Position numbers and translations under genes: made by a program. A DNA stretch of 64,000 bases from Chitinophaga pinensis (GTDB lineage Bacteria > Bacteroidota > Bacteroidia > Flavobacteriales_D > Crocinitomicaceae), in assembly GCA_945902745.1 (NCBI GenBank), contig CAMDNE010000005.1, forward strand, positions 1 to 64,000. The letters are read 5' to 3'. The number at the start of each line of letters is the position of its first letter. The stretch's first letter is position 1. This document shows positions 54,789 through 64,000 of the stretch, piece after piece. Below the pieces are notes generated by a model, which was not told where the DNA came from, made no database searches, and was given only the letters and a program-made list of their open reading frames with translations.

Positions 54789-56903
54789 TTATTTCAATTT
54801 TGGCAAAAATAATCTAATAGTTGTCCCAATGCCAAGTTCCGACGATAATTTAATATTACCACCCATTTTTGTACTTATTTCTTTGCAGATATATAGTCCA
54901 ATACCAGTTCCAAAACTACTACTTGATGCACGGTAAAACATATCAAAAACTTTTTCATGATTTTCTTGAGCAATTCCTTCTCCATTATCAGTAATAATAA
55001 TTTCAACACTCTCATTTGTATTAATAACGTGAACATGAACAAAAGGATTAGGAATATTTTTGTTCCGATATTTTATAGCGTTAGAGATGAAGTTTTTTAA
55101 AACAGTAGAAATTCTGAACTTATCTAATAAAATTGTATGAGGTCCTTCAAAATCAATTTTAAAATCAATTTCTATTTCTGAGACATGCAGTAAATCTTCA
55201 TCTATTTCTGAAATTAATGCATAAAGATCCAGTTCATCAAAAACTAAATCAGTTCTAGAATTTTTGGAATAGTCTAAAATTTCAATAATCGTTTCATCTA
55301 ATCGGTTTACACTTGTTCCGATAAGTCCTAAATATTGTTTTACTAAAACTTCATTTTTAAGTGAAATGTCCAATAAAGACAGTAACCCTTTAATCGAAAG
55401 TAATGGAGATCTTAAATCATGTGAAACACTATACACAAATTGATCAAGTTCGCCATTTATCTTTTGCAATTCGGCATTTTTTTCAATCAATTTTTCTTCA
55501 AATAACCAACTTTGAGTAACATCTTTTACAGAGCCCATGATACGAACAACTTTATCAAGTTGATCTCGTTCAGACACAACCATTGCCTGAATGTATCTGA
55601 TTTCCTTCGTCTTGGGCAGAATCAACCTATATTCATGATTAACAATCTCCTTTTCCCCATTCACCACCAAATCTGATTCGCTCATCACACGCTCTTTATC
55701 TAATGGATGAATGGATTCTTTGAAAATCTCATAGCCTCTATTGATCTCTTCATTTGATAATTGGAGCATATCAATTAGAATATTATTGTAAATTGATTCT
55801 CCAGTTTCTGGATTCCATTCCCAAATTCCAATCTCCGAACTTACTGTTATCAATTCAAAACGTGAATTTATTTTTAATAATTCATTTTTGTAGGTTTCCT
55901 CTGCGGTAATATCCTTTTGTATAGCAATGAAATTTGTATGATTTCCATTATCATCAAAAATGGGAGCAATTTCCAAGTGATTATAATATGGTTTTCCGTT
56001 CTTGGCAACGTTTAAGATCGTTACATCAACATTTTCTTTTCGCCTGAGAGAATCAGAAAGCTGTTGTAAAGTATCTCTATTTGTGTATTTATCTGATTGT
56101 AAAAAATCTTTAGGATTTCTTCCTTTTACCTCTTCTAGCGAGTATCCAGTTGTTGTTTGAAAAGCGTCATTTACCCATTCAATCCTTCCGTGATTATCGG
56201 ATATAATAACACCACTTTTCGTTTTTGTAGCAATGAAAGAAAGTTTTTTTAATTCGATTTCTGATTGTTCTATCAAAATCATTTGCTCATTATTCTCTTT
56301 CAGGATTAAAATGTTTGAAAGCAACGCAATTACTTGTTGTGTGAAAACAGAAAATATTGTTCTATGTCGATCCGATAAACCATTATAAATTGGAGATTTG
56401 CTTTTTGATATAACAGCTGAAAAAAGAATTTGTACATCCTCATTAATTTCAATTTTCGAGCTAACTAGGCAAGAATCAATTAGTGAATTTTCTGAAATTT
56501 TTTCAGCATTGAATGTATGGATATTGTTACCTTGAACGAAATCTCCTCGCACTGAAAGGTCATATAATTCGCTTAGAAGTTTTTTATAATCTGATTTTCG
56601 ACCTCCTTCAGTAACCAACTTATCTTCAAAAATTCCACTTTTTGAAGTGTAATGAATTATCCCTATTTCTGTTTCAAAAATATCAATAATAGATTCGACA
56701 ACTTTCTTTAAAAACTCATCTATAGAATTTGTTTTTAATGCATCTGTATTAAACTTACTTAGCTTTTTATAGAGCAAGATCTCTTGGTCGAGCAGATCTT
56801 GCGTATTTATAAGTTCTTGTTCAGTTGATGAAAAACGTGTTACCCTTAACTGTAAATCAGCATATTTGGCATACAAATCATCATAACTCAACTCTTCTTT
56901 CAT
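54789..56903 (-). CDS. GAF-PAS-PAS sensor histidine kinase
   Basis: A 704-residue cytoplasmic kinase with no membrane segment. Order: coiled coil (about 5-50), GAF-like domain (about 55-200), two PAS domains (about 218-335 and 345-465; GVIISDNHGRIEWVNDAFQ), HisKA with phospho-acceptor His495 (SVSHDLRSPLLS), and HATPase_c (N box FISNAIKYRN, ITDNGEGI, GTGIGLYICKE). It lies 9 bases after a FIST-domain gene and 5 before a response regulator. This gene order is like that of NosP/NahK systems, where a FIST protein controls a kinase. The ligand is not deducible. Confidence 0.92.
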   Translation of the reverse strand: MKEELSYDDLYAKYADLQLRVTRFSSTEQELINTQDLLDQEILLYKKLSKFNTDALKTNSIDEFLKKVVESIIDIFETEIGIIHYTSKSGIFEDKLVTEGGRKSDYKKLLSELYDLSVRGDFVQGNNIHTFNAEKISENSLIDSCLVSSKIEINEDVQILFSAVISKSKSPIYNGLSDRHRTIFSVFTQQVIALLSNILILKENNEQMILIEQSEIELKKLSFIATKTKSGVIISDNHGRIEWVNDAFQTTTGYSLEEVKGRNPKDFLQSDKYTNRDTLQQLSDSLRRKENVDVTILNVAKNGKPYYNHLEIAPIFDDNGNHTNFIAIQKDITAEETYKNELLKINSRFELITVSSEIGIWEWNPETGESIYNNILIDMLQLSNEEINRGYEIFKESIHPLDKERVMSESDLVVNGEKEIVNHEYRLILPKTKEIRYIQAMVVSERDQLDKVVRIMGSVKDVTQSWLFEEKLIEKNAELQKINGELDQFVYSVSHDLRSPLLSIKGLLSLLDISLKNEVLVKQYLGLIGTSVNRLDETIIEILDYSKNSRTDLVFDELDLYALISEIDEDLLHVSEIEIDFKIDFEGPHTILLDKFRISTVLKNFISNAIKYRNKNIPNPFVHVHVINTNESVEIIITDNGEGIAQENHEKVFDMFYRASSSSFGTGIGLYICKEISTKMGGNIKLSSELGIGTTIRLFLPKLK

Positions 56904-56912
56904 ACATGCTAA

Positions 56913-58100
56913 TTATCTGTAAATTACATAAAGAGCTGTCGAATAATTGTGATATGTATTTTTACCTCCTAATCGAGCAAATTCACCAAAACCATACATC
57001 CCTAACCACGGTGGACACTCATTCTCCACATAAAAAGGGAACTGCATTTTGCCGACTAATTCTTCTTTAATAATTCGATTGAATAAAAATCTACCTCTTG
57101 CCAAACAGTCTGCGTGAAACACCGCAACGGCTTTTCTGCCATCCATTCTTTTAATAATATCAACAACCAAGCGATCCATTTCGCTAAAGATTAGTTCTTC
57201 ATCCCGCGTAGTTAACCATAATTTTGTGCCTTCAGGACAATGAGCCGTCGCATAATACATATCATTTCCAACATGTTTTGTAACAACCCGTAATAAATGG
57301 TCGTTTCCATATTCGACAGCCAATTCAGCGGATAATTCTTCGCCTAACGCTCCAATCGGAATAGTATCGCCACAATCAGCATTTTCAGTTAAACCTAAAC
57401 GATTTAGGTATTCTGTCCATGCTGGCTTTCCATTGAACTCTTTAATAATATTTCCTTCTGATTTTGTGACAATCAATGGTTCTCCAACTGCAACAAAACC
57501 ATGAGTTGCTTGGGTCTCCACTTTCAACGTAGGATCAGCAAATCCAACAACATATGCACCATGCTCGTAAACCTTTTCATCGACTGCTTGGTAACTGATA
57601 AAACCTTTCATGTTATCAGATGATGTTGCACCAAAGATTGTTGTTTCAGCGCCAAACACCTCTTCAAACGCTTTTATACAAAGGTCGTTTGCAATGTCAA
57701 TTCCAGAAGCCAAGAAATACAACATATTAATTGCTGGGTTTTGAGCTTTCAAATCATGCGCCATTGCTAATGCCTTTTCATAGGAATTGTGACCAAAAAT
57801 TTGATCACAGGAAGCAACTGCGAATTCATTTCCTTCAACAGCCATTAAGGCCATATCTTTCATTGATTCACTAACACCTTCTTTACCGATTACTCCACAG
57901 CAAGAGGCCGCTAGAATACGTGAATTAGGGACTAGAATTTTAGCTTCCTCAACTAATTCTTGAAAATCATGCCCAATTGATGCATGAAAAATCAATAGAT
58001 TGCTTTTTCCGAAATTAGCTCCCATTGCGGATTCTAGGCATTCCTGAACACCTCTTTTAGTATTTATAATCCGTGTGCTTGCAGAATAAAATTTCAACAT
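56913..58100 (-). CDS. FIST-domain sensor protein
   Basis: A 395-residue protein with FIST_N (about 30-220; ILAASCCGVIGKEGVSE) and FIST_C (about 225-375; ATAHCPEGTKLW, VAVFHADCLARGRFLF). FIST domains bind small ligands. In the NosP family they bind haem and NO and regulate an adjacent kinase. The paired AASCCGV and FHADCLARG segments are family hallmarks. It leads the FIST / kinase / receiver operon. Haem binding is not proven by any motif I can name. Confidence 0.87.
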   Translation of the reverse strand: MLKFYSASTRIINTKRGVQECLESAMGANFGKSNLLIFHASIGHDFQELVEEAKILVPNSRILAASCCGVIGKEGVSESMKDMALMAVEGNEFAVASCDQIFGHNSYEKALAMAHDLKAQNPAINMLYFLASGIDIANDLCIKAFEEVFGAETTIFGATSSDNMKGFISYQAVDEKVYEHGAYVVGFADPTLKVETQATHGFVAVGEPLIVTKSEGNIIKEFNGKPAWTEYLNRLGLTENADCGDTIPIGALGEELSAELAVEYGNDHLLRVVTKHVGNDMYYATAHCPEGTKLWLTTRDEELIFSEMDRLVVDIIKRMDGRKAVAVFHADCLARGRFLFNRIIKEELVGKMQFPFYVENECPPWLGMYGFGEFARLGGKNTYHNYSTALYVIYR

Positions 58101-58178
58101 AGTAATAGTTTTATGTAAACAAGGTAAGCGTTATTATGCTAATTAACCGTTATTATGGGATAAAATAATTTCTTTCAA

Positions 58179-59720
58179 TTACAAGGGAATATTCCCATGT
58201 TTTTTAAAGGGCAAAGTTTCGGCCTTATTTTCGAGCATTTTAAAAGCGGCTATCAGTTTTGAGCGTGTTTCTTCAGGTAAAATAACATCATCAATTATTC
58301 CTCTTTCAGCCGCACGGTATGGATTGGCAAAAAGATCAGCATATTCAGCCTCTTTTTCTTTCCATTTCTCCTCTGGATTGGTCGCATCTGCAATTTCACG
58401 CTTAAAAATAATTTCAGCTGCACCTTTTGCACCCATAACAGCGATTTCTGCTGTTGGCCATGCATAATTCATGTCAGCACCAATATTTTTAGAATTCATC
58501 ACATCAAATGCTCCTCCATAAGCTTTTCTTGTGATAACCGTAATTCTTGGAACCGTTGCTTCTGAAAAAGCATATAACAATTTTGCTCCATGTGTAATAA
58601 TTCCTCTCCACTCTTGCTCCGTTCCTGGTAAAAACCCTGGCACATCCTCAAACACCAAAAGTGGAATATTAAATGAATCACAAAAACGAACGAAACGAGC
58701 AGCTTTCCGCGAAGCATCAATATCTAAAACACCTGCCATTGCCGCAGGTTGATTTGCAACTATACCGAGAGTTCTTCCCTCTAAACGTGCAAAACCAACT
58801 ACTATGTTTTTTGCAAAATCTTCTTGTACTTCACGAAAACTAGCATCATCAATTACACAATCAACTACTTTTCTAATATCATAAGGAACATTAATGTTTT
58901 CAGGAATAATGTGCTTTATTGATTCTAATTTAGAAGTATTAAATTCAAATTGCTTTGGTTGAGGAGGTAATTCATTTGCATTTTGAGGAAAATAGGTGAC
59001 TAAATCCCGTACTTTTTTCAAACATTCAACATCATTTGCTGCAATAAAATGATTGACTCCTGATTTCTCAGCATGCGTCTTTGCACCACCCAAATCTTCA
59101 GATGAAACTTCTTCATGGGTAACAGTTTTAACCACATTGGGACCTGTAACGAACATGTATGAGGTTTCTTCCACCATGAAGACAAAATCTGTTAATGCAG
59201 GCGAATAAACTGCTCCGCCAGCACAAGGCCCCATGATTACAGAAATCTGTGGAATTACACCAGAAGCTCTTGTATTGCGATAAAAAATATCAGCATATCC
59301 TGCAAGAGAAACAACTCCTTCTTGAATTCGTGCTCCACCTGAATCATTGATTCCAATAAGAGGAGCACCATTTTTCATTGCCAAATCCATCACGCGACAA
59401 ATTTTTGCTGCATGTGTTTCTGATAATGAACCGCCAAGAACAGTAAAATCTTGAGAAAAAACATATACTAATCGACCATGAATAGTTCCAAAGCCGGTAA
59501 CAACCCCATCACCTGGAAATTGTTGTTTGTCAAGTCCAAAAGTTGTTGCCCTGTGTTCAACAAACTGCCCAATTTCATTGAAAGAGTTTTCATCTAACAA
59601 TATTGTTAAACGCTCTCTGGCGGTTAATTTACCTTGTTGATGCTGTTTATCAATTCGCGTTTTTCCGCCTCCTAGATGAGAGGATTCTCGACGATTTATT
59701 AGATCTTCATTTCTATTCAT
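58179..59720 (-). CDS. Acyl-CoA carboxylase beta subunit (propionyl-CoA carboxylase type)
   Basis: A 513-residue carboxyltransferase of the PccB/MmdA family. Seen: the N-terminal crotonase-like half with [13 protein letters not shown] and [16 protein letters not shown], and the C-terminal half with [16 protein letters not shown] and [14 protein letters not shown]. It transfers a carboxyl from biotin to propionyl-CoA or a similar acyl-CoA, or acts in methylmalonyl-CoA decarboxylase. No biotin carboxylase or carrier gene is adjacent, so the alpha partner lies elsewhere. Confidence 0.92.
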   Translation of the reverse strand: MNRNEDLINRRESSHLGGGKTRIDKQHQQGKLTARERLTILLDENSFNEIGQFVEHRATTFGLDKQQFPGDGVVTGFGTIHGRLVYVFSQDFTVLGGSLSETHAAKICRVMDLAMKNGAPLIGINDSGGARIQEGVVSLAGYADIFYRNTRASGVIPQISVIMGPCAGGAVYSPALTDFVFMVEETSYMFVTGPNVVKTVTHEEVSSEDLGGAKTHAEKSGVNHFIAANDVECLKKVRDLVTYFPQNANELPPQPKQFEFNTSKLESIKHIIPENINVPYDIRKVVDCVIDDASFREVQEDFAKNIVVGFARLEGRTLGIVANQPAAMAGVLDIDASRKAARFVRFCDSFNIPLLVFEDVPGFLPGTEQEWRGIITHGAKLLYAFSEATVPRITVITRKAYGGAFDVMNSKNIGADMNYAWPTAEIAVMGAKGAAEIIFKREIADATNPEEKWKEKEAEYADLFANPYRAAERGIIDDVILPEETRSKLIAAFKMLENKAETLPFKKHGNIPL

Positions 59721-59755
59721 AGCAATTCAATTTCGCTCCTTTTGTCAAAGAATAA

Positions 59756-59763
59756 CAAAGATA
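59756..59763 (-). promoter_or_regulatory. Predicted -7 element of the acyl-CoA carboxylase gene
   Basis: The minus strand reads TATCTTTG, 35 bases upstream of the start codon. No -33 TTG at the normal distance. Confidence 0.45.
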
Positions 59764-59852
59764 AATTTATATTTTGAAGGACCTTGTTCATCTTCATAAA
59801 ATAAGTCAGCTAAAACTAATTTGCTTTCATTATAACCTCAAAGTTTTTTACC

Positions 59853-59860
59853 TAAATTTG
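59853..59860 (+). promoter_or_regulatory. Predicted -7 element of the 59885 lipoprotein gene
   Basis: TAAATTTG (TAnnTTTG) lies 24 bases before the ATG at 59885 and inside the longer open frame that starts at 59774, which speaks against the upstream start. Confidence 0.5.
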
Positions 59861-59884
59861 CGTAAACATTTTAATATCTACTTT

Positions 59885-60301
59885 ATGAAAAAATTATCCG
59901 GTTTAGGATTAGTCGCTATAATAGCACTATCAGTTATTTTTAGCTCTTGTAGCAAATACGAAGAAGGTTCAAACTTCACTTTTCTTACTGCAAAGGCAAG
60001 AATAGTAAATACTTGGACAATAAAAAGCTACACAATTAATGACGTTTCACAAACATTAAGCACAACTAATACGTATAAATTTGACCAAGATGGTAAGGCA
60101 ACTCTTACAGTATCACTAGGTGGTTTTCAACTATTAGACATTGGAACTTGGGTATTTAATAGTACTAAAACAGAATTAATTTTGAACGATTCTGCAGGTA
60201 CCGTTTCAACTTATGAAATTGTTCAATTAAAAAATAAAGATTTAAAAGTTCGTAAAACTGCTCCGAATTATATAGAAGTTTGGACATTAACAGGACTTTA
60301 A
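59885..60301 (+). CDS. Lipocalin-like lipoprotein
   Basis: A 138-residue lipoprotein: signal MKKLSGLGLVAIIALSVIF followed by SSC at about residue 21. The rest (NTWTIKSYTINDV, TYKFDQDGKATLTV, GTWVFNSTKTELILN, VWTLTGL) has the repeated strand pattern of Bacteroidota lipocalin-like (DUF4923/lipocalin_4-type) proteins. The frame starting at 59774 adds 37 residues without a signal and is probably not used. It converges on the DUF58 gene with a shared terminator. Ligand unknown. Confidence 0.75.
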   Translation: MKKLSGLGLVAIIALSVIFSSCSKYEEGSNFTFLTAKARIVNTWTIKSYTINDVSQTLSTTNTYKFDQDGKATLTVSLGGFQLLDIGTWVFNSTKTELILNDSAGTVSTYEIVQLKNKDLKVRKTAPNYIEVWTLTGL

Positions 60302-60309
60302 TTTTTCAG

Positions 60310-60341
60310 AAAAGATGGCCGATTTTATTCGGTCATCTTTT
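60310..60341. terminator. Bidirectional terminator
   Basis: AAAAGATGGCCGA pairs with TCGGTCATCTTTT (one G-T pair) around a 6-base loop, with A and T runs on both sides. It lies between the convergent lipoprotein and DUF58 genes and can serve both. Confidence 0.85.
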
Positions 60342-61672
60342 TAAATAGCACCTTTTGCTTTCAGTTCTAAGTATTTATTTATCGTATTTATTGAAAGTTC
60401 TGAAGGCAAAGTCAAAATCGTTTGTATCCCATTTTTTTGCAACTCTTGTGTTATTCTGCCTTTCATTGAAGTCATTCTTTCAGCAACTGTTGATTGATAA
60501 ATTTCTTTGGTGTTTTTAGCTTGTTGATAAGCAAGTTCTTGCAAATCTGTATTTTGAAAGAATACCACGACTAAAACATGCTTTTGGTTTAATCTTCTAA
60601 GCATCGGCAATGCTCTTCTCATAGCGAATTCTGTTTCAAAATTGGTAAATAACACTAAAAGAGAACGTGTCTTGATGGTTCTTCGAACAGATTGATATAA
60701 CAATTCATAATTCGGTTCAAGGTAATGCGTTTTTTGATTGTACAATTCTTCAATAATTCTGCGCATTTGTCCTCCAGATTTATCAGCTGGTAGTTGTGTC
60801 CCAATTTTATCTGAGAAGGTAATTAATCCAGTTTTATCACCTTTCCGTAATGCAATATTTGCAAAAACTAACGTAGAATTGATTGAATAATCCAACATGC
60901 TTAATCCTTCAAATTGAACTTGCATGTTTCTACTTTTGTCAATGATACAATAAATATGTTGCGATTTTTCTTCTTGGTATTGGTTCACCATCAATTCATT
61001 TCGTCGACTTGTAGCTTTCCAATTGATCGTTTTTACTTCATCACCTTGAACATAGTTTTTTATCTGTTCAAACTCACTCGTATTTCCAATTCGTCTAATT
61101 TTCTTAATTCCTGAAGTTGTTTTTTGTTTTTGAAAAACCAATAGCTCAAACTTCTTCATTTGTAGAACTGAAGGATAAACTTTCACACATTCTTCAAGCT
61201 CAATTGTGATTTTTCTACTTATTAGATTGAAAACTGAAGAAATTAAAATAAACACATTCCTAAAAGTATATTCTCCTCTTTCTTTTGGTGTAAATTCATA
61301 GGTAAAAACACGCTTTTCCTTTGGTTTTAGAAATGCTTTAAAAACCTTAGAACGTTCCTGAATTTCGACAGGAAATCCTTCATGCAAATGAAATGAAATT
61401 GGTTGAACAGATTGATTAATGACATTTAATTCTACTTCATTACTATCTCCTAAATTCAATCGATTTTGCACCTTCCTTTTAACAATTAAAGGTTCTTTCG
61501 CAGTAAATGTAAGTAAGGCATCCAAAAAGGTCAGGCCAAACAATCCAAGTAAACAAATTTCTCCAACAACAAATAAGGATTCAATAGCAAAAGATACAGC
61601 AAAAAGCAGTACGATTCCCGCAAGAAGCAGAAAGAAAAATCGCGTTAAGAATATGTCAGAAATAAACCTCAT
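60341..61672 (-). CDS. DUF58-domain protein
   Basis: A 443-residue protein with two N-terminal membrane helices (about 8-30 and 32-52), a beta-rich middle (about 55-190) and the DUF58 motif (RRIGNTSEFEQIKNYVQGDEVKTINWKATSR, about 190-220), followed by a von Willebrand A-like domain (about 235-420; CIIDKSRNMQ). It is the partner of MoxR AAA+ ATPases in a chaperone-like system. It lies 3 bases after the MoxR gene. Cellular target unknown. Confidence 0.9.
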   Translation of the reverse strand: MRFISDIFLTRFFFLLLAGIVLLFAVSFAIESLFVVGEICLLGLFGLTFLDALLTFTAKEPLIVKRKVQNRLNLGDSNEVELNVINQSVQPISFHLHEGFPVEIQERSKVFKAFLKPKEKRVFTYEFTPKERGEYTFRNVFILISSVFNLISRKITIELEECVKVYPSVLQMKKFELLVFQKQKTTSGIKKIRRIGNTSEFEQIKNYVQGDEVKTINWKATSRRNELMVNQYQEEKSQHIYCIIDKSRNMQVQFEGLSMLDYSINSTLVFANIALRKGDKTGLITFSDKIGTQLPADKSGGQMRRIIEELYNQKTHYLEPNYELLYQSVRRTIKTRSLLVLFTNFETEFAMRRALPMLRRLNQKHVLVVVFFQNTDLQELAYQQAKNTKEIYQSTVAERMTSMKGRITQELQKNGIQTILTLPSELSINTINKYLELKAKGAI

Positions 61673-61675
61673 CTA

Positions 61676-62782
61676 TTATCTAGGCACTTCAATTGTTTGA
61701 ATAATTTCGTCTATCACCTGTTCGATTGATATTCCTTCCATTTCAGCTTCTGGAGTTAAAATTAAACGGTGATTTAAAACTGGTTTTGCCACAAATTGAA
61801 TATCTTCTGGTGTTACAAAGTCTCTACCTCTGATTCCAGCAATTGCTTTAGCCGATTTAAGCATTGAAAGTGAAGCACGAGGAGATCCTCCCAAATATAT
61901 TTTACCGTGATTTCGTGTTTTATGCGTGATTGCAGCGATGTACTTCACTAAATTATCCTCAATGATTATTTTCTCAATAATATCTTGAATTTTTTGTATT
62001 TCCTTTGCTGTAAAAACCGGTTTTACTTCATTTAAATCAGGTGCCTTAATATTATTTTTATACCTGTGAAGGATTTCTTCTTCCTGATGTAATTCAGGAT
62101 AATCTAGTTTAATTTTAAAAAGGAAACGATCTAATTGTGCTTCGGGAAGATTATATGTCCCTTCTTGCTCAATCGGATTTTGGGTTGCAACAACCAAGAA
62201 AGGAAAACTCATCGGATACATTGTACCGTCATACGTTATTTGACGTTCTTCCATTACTTCAAACAACGCAGCTTGAGTTTTTGCTGGAGCTCGATTAATT
62301 TCGTCAATCAAAACTATATTTGAAAAAATAGGACCTTTTTTAAAATAGAATGTTGAATCTTTCATGTTGTAAACGCTTGTCCCAAGAACATCTGAAGGCA
62401 TCATATCCGGTGTGAATTGAATTCTTGAGAAGTCAACATCCAGTGCTTTCGACATCACTTTTGAAGACAAGGTTTTTGCAACTCCAGGAACTCCTTCTAA
62501 CAATAGGTGACCATTTGTGAAAATTCCTGCAATCATCAATTCCACCATGTTGTGTTGACCAATAACAAATCGTGCAAGTTCAAGTCGAACATCATTCACT
62601 TTTGATGCTACCCAAACTAAATCAGGATTCTGGCGCTCAAAACCGTAAGAACTAGCTTCAACTTTTTCGGTTTCCGGCAAAATTGCTTCGTTTGCTGCTT
62701 CATTTGCTGGAGATTCATTTGGCATGTATTTAGAAAAATCATTTTCCTCCTGCCCTTCTGGGTTGTTCATTTCATCATTCAT
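61676..62782 (-). CDS. MoxR-family AAA+ ATPase
   Basis: A 368-residue ATPase. An acidic, low-complexity N-terminus (about 1-45) precedes the AAA_3 domain: Walker A GVPGVAKTLSS, Walker B LIDEINRAPAKTQAAL, sensor ATQNPIEQEG, and the C-terminal lid with RDFVTPEDIQFVAKPVLNHR. MoxR proteins work with vWA/DUF58 partners in assembling or activating other proteins. It overlaps the upstream DUF4350 gene by 4 nt and is followed by DUF58 after 3 bases. Confidence 0.94.
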   Translation of the reverse strand: MNDEMNNPEGQEENDFSKYMPNESPANEAANEAILPETEKVEASSYGFERQNPDLVWVASKVNDVRLELARFVIGQHNMVELMIAGIFTNGHLLLEGVPGVAKTLSSKVMSKALDVDFSRIQFTPDMMPSDVLGTSVYNMKDSTFYFKKGPIFSNIVLIDEINRAPAKTQAALFEVMEERQITYDGTMYPMSFPFLVVATQNPIEQEGTYNLPEAQLDRFLFKIKLDYPELHQEEEILHRYKNNIKAPDLNEVKPVFTAKEIQKIQDIIEKIIIEDNLVKYIAAITHKTRNHGKIYLGGSPRASLSMLKSAKAIAGIRGRDFVTPEDIQFVAKPVLNHRLILTPEAEMEGISIEQVIDEIIQTIEVPR

Positions 62783-64000
62783 CCTATTTCTAATTGATGG
62801 TGTTTGGCAATAAATTTATCGAGCTGTGTTCTATCAAAGCTACTCAATTCAAAATTTGTAATTGTTATAATTCTATTTTCTGTGAATTGCAATTGGATTC
62901 CGTTACTTATGCGAGAAACATGCAACAATTCTTTTATTAAAAGTTCTTTTTTCCTTCCAAAAACAGGATGGTAAATAACTGATTCCATTTCAAAACTAAC
63001 CAGTGGAATTGTAAGTCTTCTTATTCCAAGGGCAAGAATTAATGCTCCTAATGGCCATAATATAATTCCAATGCCAATAGCTGATACCAAGTAATAAAAT
63101 CCAAGTAAGACAACAAAAATTCCACTGAGTACAAACAAATAAGAAAGCCACAAATTACGCTGAATAGTGAACGCTTGGTTTTCAATTCTTTCTAACATTT
63201 TAAAAGAAATCATTCCTGTTTGCAGATAAAATGCACGTTGTTTTTTTGCTACTTCAACAATATAGTGATCGTTAATTATTGATTTCGCAGTTGGTTCAAA
63301 TAAATTTAATAAATCTCTAACGTCTGACTCAGATAAGGTTGACTTCTCGGCTAAAATGCGAATTTCTCTTTCTCTGTCTTCCACTCTGCGGGAAATGTCG
63401 ACGAAGAAATGCTTGTTTACAGCATCATAAAAATTCTTGCGTTGCACTTGAAGAATCCCAAGTGGGTGCTGTTTTGCCAAATAAATAGATGTGATTGTTT
63501 CAGCAAACGCCAAAGACATGTTTTTCTTTTTTGGAAGATACGGAACAATTGGTTGCATTCTTTTTGCCCTGAAAAGCATAAATAAGATTAAACCTAAAAA
63601 GGTTAATCCCAGTGCTACCATGAAAGCTGGACTTTTAAGAATAAACTTTAAATAACTGCTGTCGGCCCGCTCAGCATCACCTTCTGCGTTGTCCATTGCA
63701 GAATCGTCCATAATTTCTTCATCCAAAAGCCTTCCTAATTCTAATAAATAAACAGCCTTTTCTTTTGACAAATTGTTGAGCACAAAAGAAGTATAGCGAT
63801 AACCTTCGGTTCGTTTAAGTTGATAGTTAAAAAATATTTCCGGATTTGTATGGAGAAGAATCGACCCTTTTCCTAGTTTGATGCGAATAAAATTACTCAT
63901 CTCCATAAAAGAAGACAACGATTGATAATTTGAATCTATCGGTTGAATTGCTGAAAATGCCTTCCACTCATGTGCCAACGTATCATTTTGATAGAGGTAA
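62779..64000 (-). CDS. DUF4350-type membrane protein, 5' end beyond the window
   Basis: At least 406 residues are visible. The frame stays open to the last base of the window (YLYQNDTLAHEWKAF at the visible start), so the N-terminus is missing; the TTG at 63978 is not a credible start. Seen: a soluble N-terminal part (LGKGSILLHTNPEIFFNYQL) typical of DUF4350, a membrane helix (about 120-140 of the visible part), a cytoplasmic region, then two more helices (about 275-320). In Bacteroidota this gene accompanies moxR and DUF58, as here (4-nt overlap). Function unknown. Confidence 0.75.
   Translation of the reverse strand, partial: YLYQNDTLAHEWKAFSAIQPIDSNYQSLSSFMEMSNFIRIKLGKGSILLHTNPEIFFNYQLKRTEGYRYTSFVLNNLSKEKAVYLLELGRLLDEEIMDDSAMDNAEGDAERADSSYLKFILKSPAFMVALGLTFLGLILFMLFRAKRMQPIVPYLPKKKNMSLAFAETITSIYLAKQHPLGILQVQRKNFYDAVNKHFFVDISRRVEDREREIRILAEKSTLSESDVRDLLNLFEPTAKSIINDHYIVEVAKKQRAFYLQTGMISFKMLERIENQAFTIQRNLWLSYLFVLSGIFVVLLGFYYLVSAIGIGIILWPLGALILALGIRRLTIPLVSFEMESVIYHPVFGRKKELLIKELLHVSRISNGIQLQFTENRIITITNFELSSFDRTQLDKFIAKHHQLEIG

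Noticed and set aside
63978-64000. Start codon of the DUF4350 gene at 63978
   Set aside because: It is a TTG with the reading frame open through to the window end, so the true start is outside the window.

Overview
The window is AT-rich, densely coded DNA from a member of the Bacteroidota, most likely Flavobacteriales and perhaps a Fluviicola-like Crocinitomicaceae (family-level guess). The evidence is two type IX secretion (T9SS) type B cargo proteins with PorP/SprF partners, an alternative complex III plus caa3-type oxidase operon, fused ADP-forming acyl-CoA synthetase, and TAnnTTTG promoter -7 elements typical of the phylum. I see no rRNA, tRNA, CRISPR array, prophage or insertion sequence.

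Region 1 (1-8022, minus strand) is one very tight operon: tryptophanase, tyrosine phenol-lyase, ADP-forming acyl-CoA synthetase, a NorC-like cytochrome c, a NorB-like haem-copper protein and proline dehydrogenase. The NorB-like subunit lacks several residues normally essential in NO reductase. Region 2 (8023-13135) holds an uncharacterised nitronate-monooxygenase-like protein with nadA and nadB, a divergent Rrf2-type Fe-S regulator, and a 61-residue DUF542-like protein. Near-identical palindromes (CGGAT-N6-ATCCG type) lie upstream of the operons in both regions. In two cases the palindrome sits exactly 16 nt upstream of a -7 element. I infer a shared redox or NO-linked regulon, and this is the most interesting part of the window.

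Region 3 (13144-15106) is ruvB-queG. Region 4 (15176-26944) is the actABCDEF-coxBA respiratory operon, with a promoter element and leader hairpin at one end and a clear terminator at the other. Region 5 (27207-37055) holds a SPOR protein, a HI0933-type flavoprotein, rnpA, a C-terminal processing protease, an O-antigen-ligase-like membrane protein, a secreted unknown, a CPA2 antiporter and MgtE. A 400-base gap (37056-37456) is filled by REP-like and short tandem repeats.

Region 6 (37457-40764) has a hydroxyacid dehydrogenase, an envelope protein and cysS. Region 7 (40971-52218) is a T9SS surface cluster: adhesin, PorP/SprF, adhesin, PorP/SprF, then a TPR/PD40/OmpA protein. Region 8 (52240-60301) has a small membrane protein, aspS, a FIST / histidine kinase / response regulator operon (possibly NosP-like), an acyl-CoA carboxylase beta subunit and a small lipoprotein. 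Region 9 (60341-64000) is a DUF58 / MoxR / DUF4350 cluster whose first gene is cut by the window edge.

All assignments come from reading motifs and gene order by eye; no database search was run.
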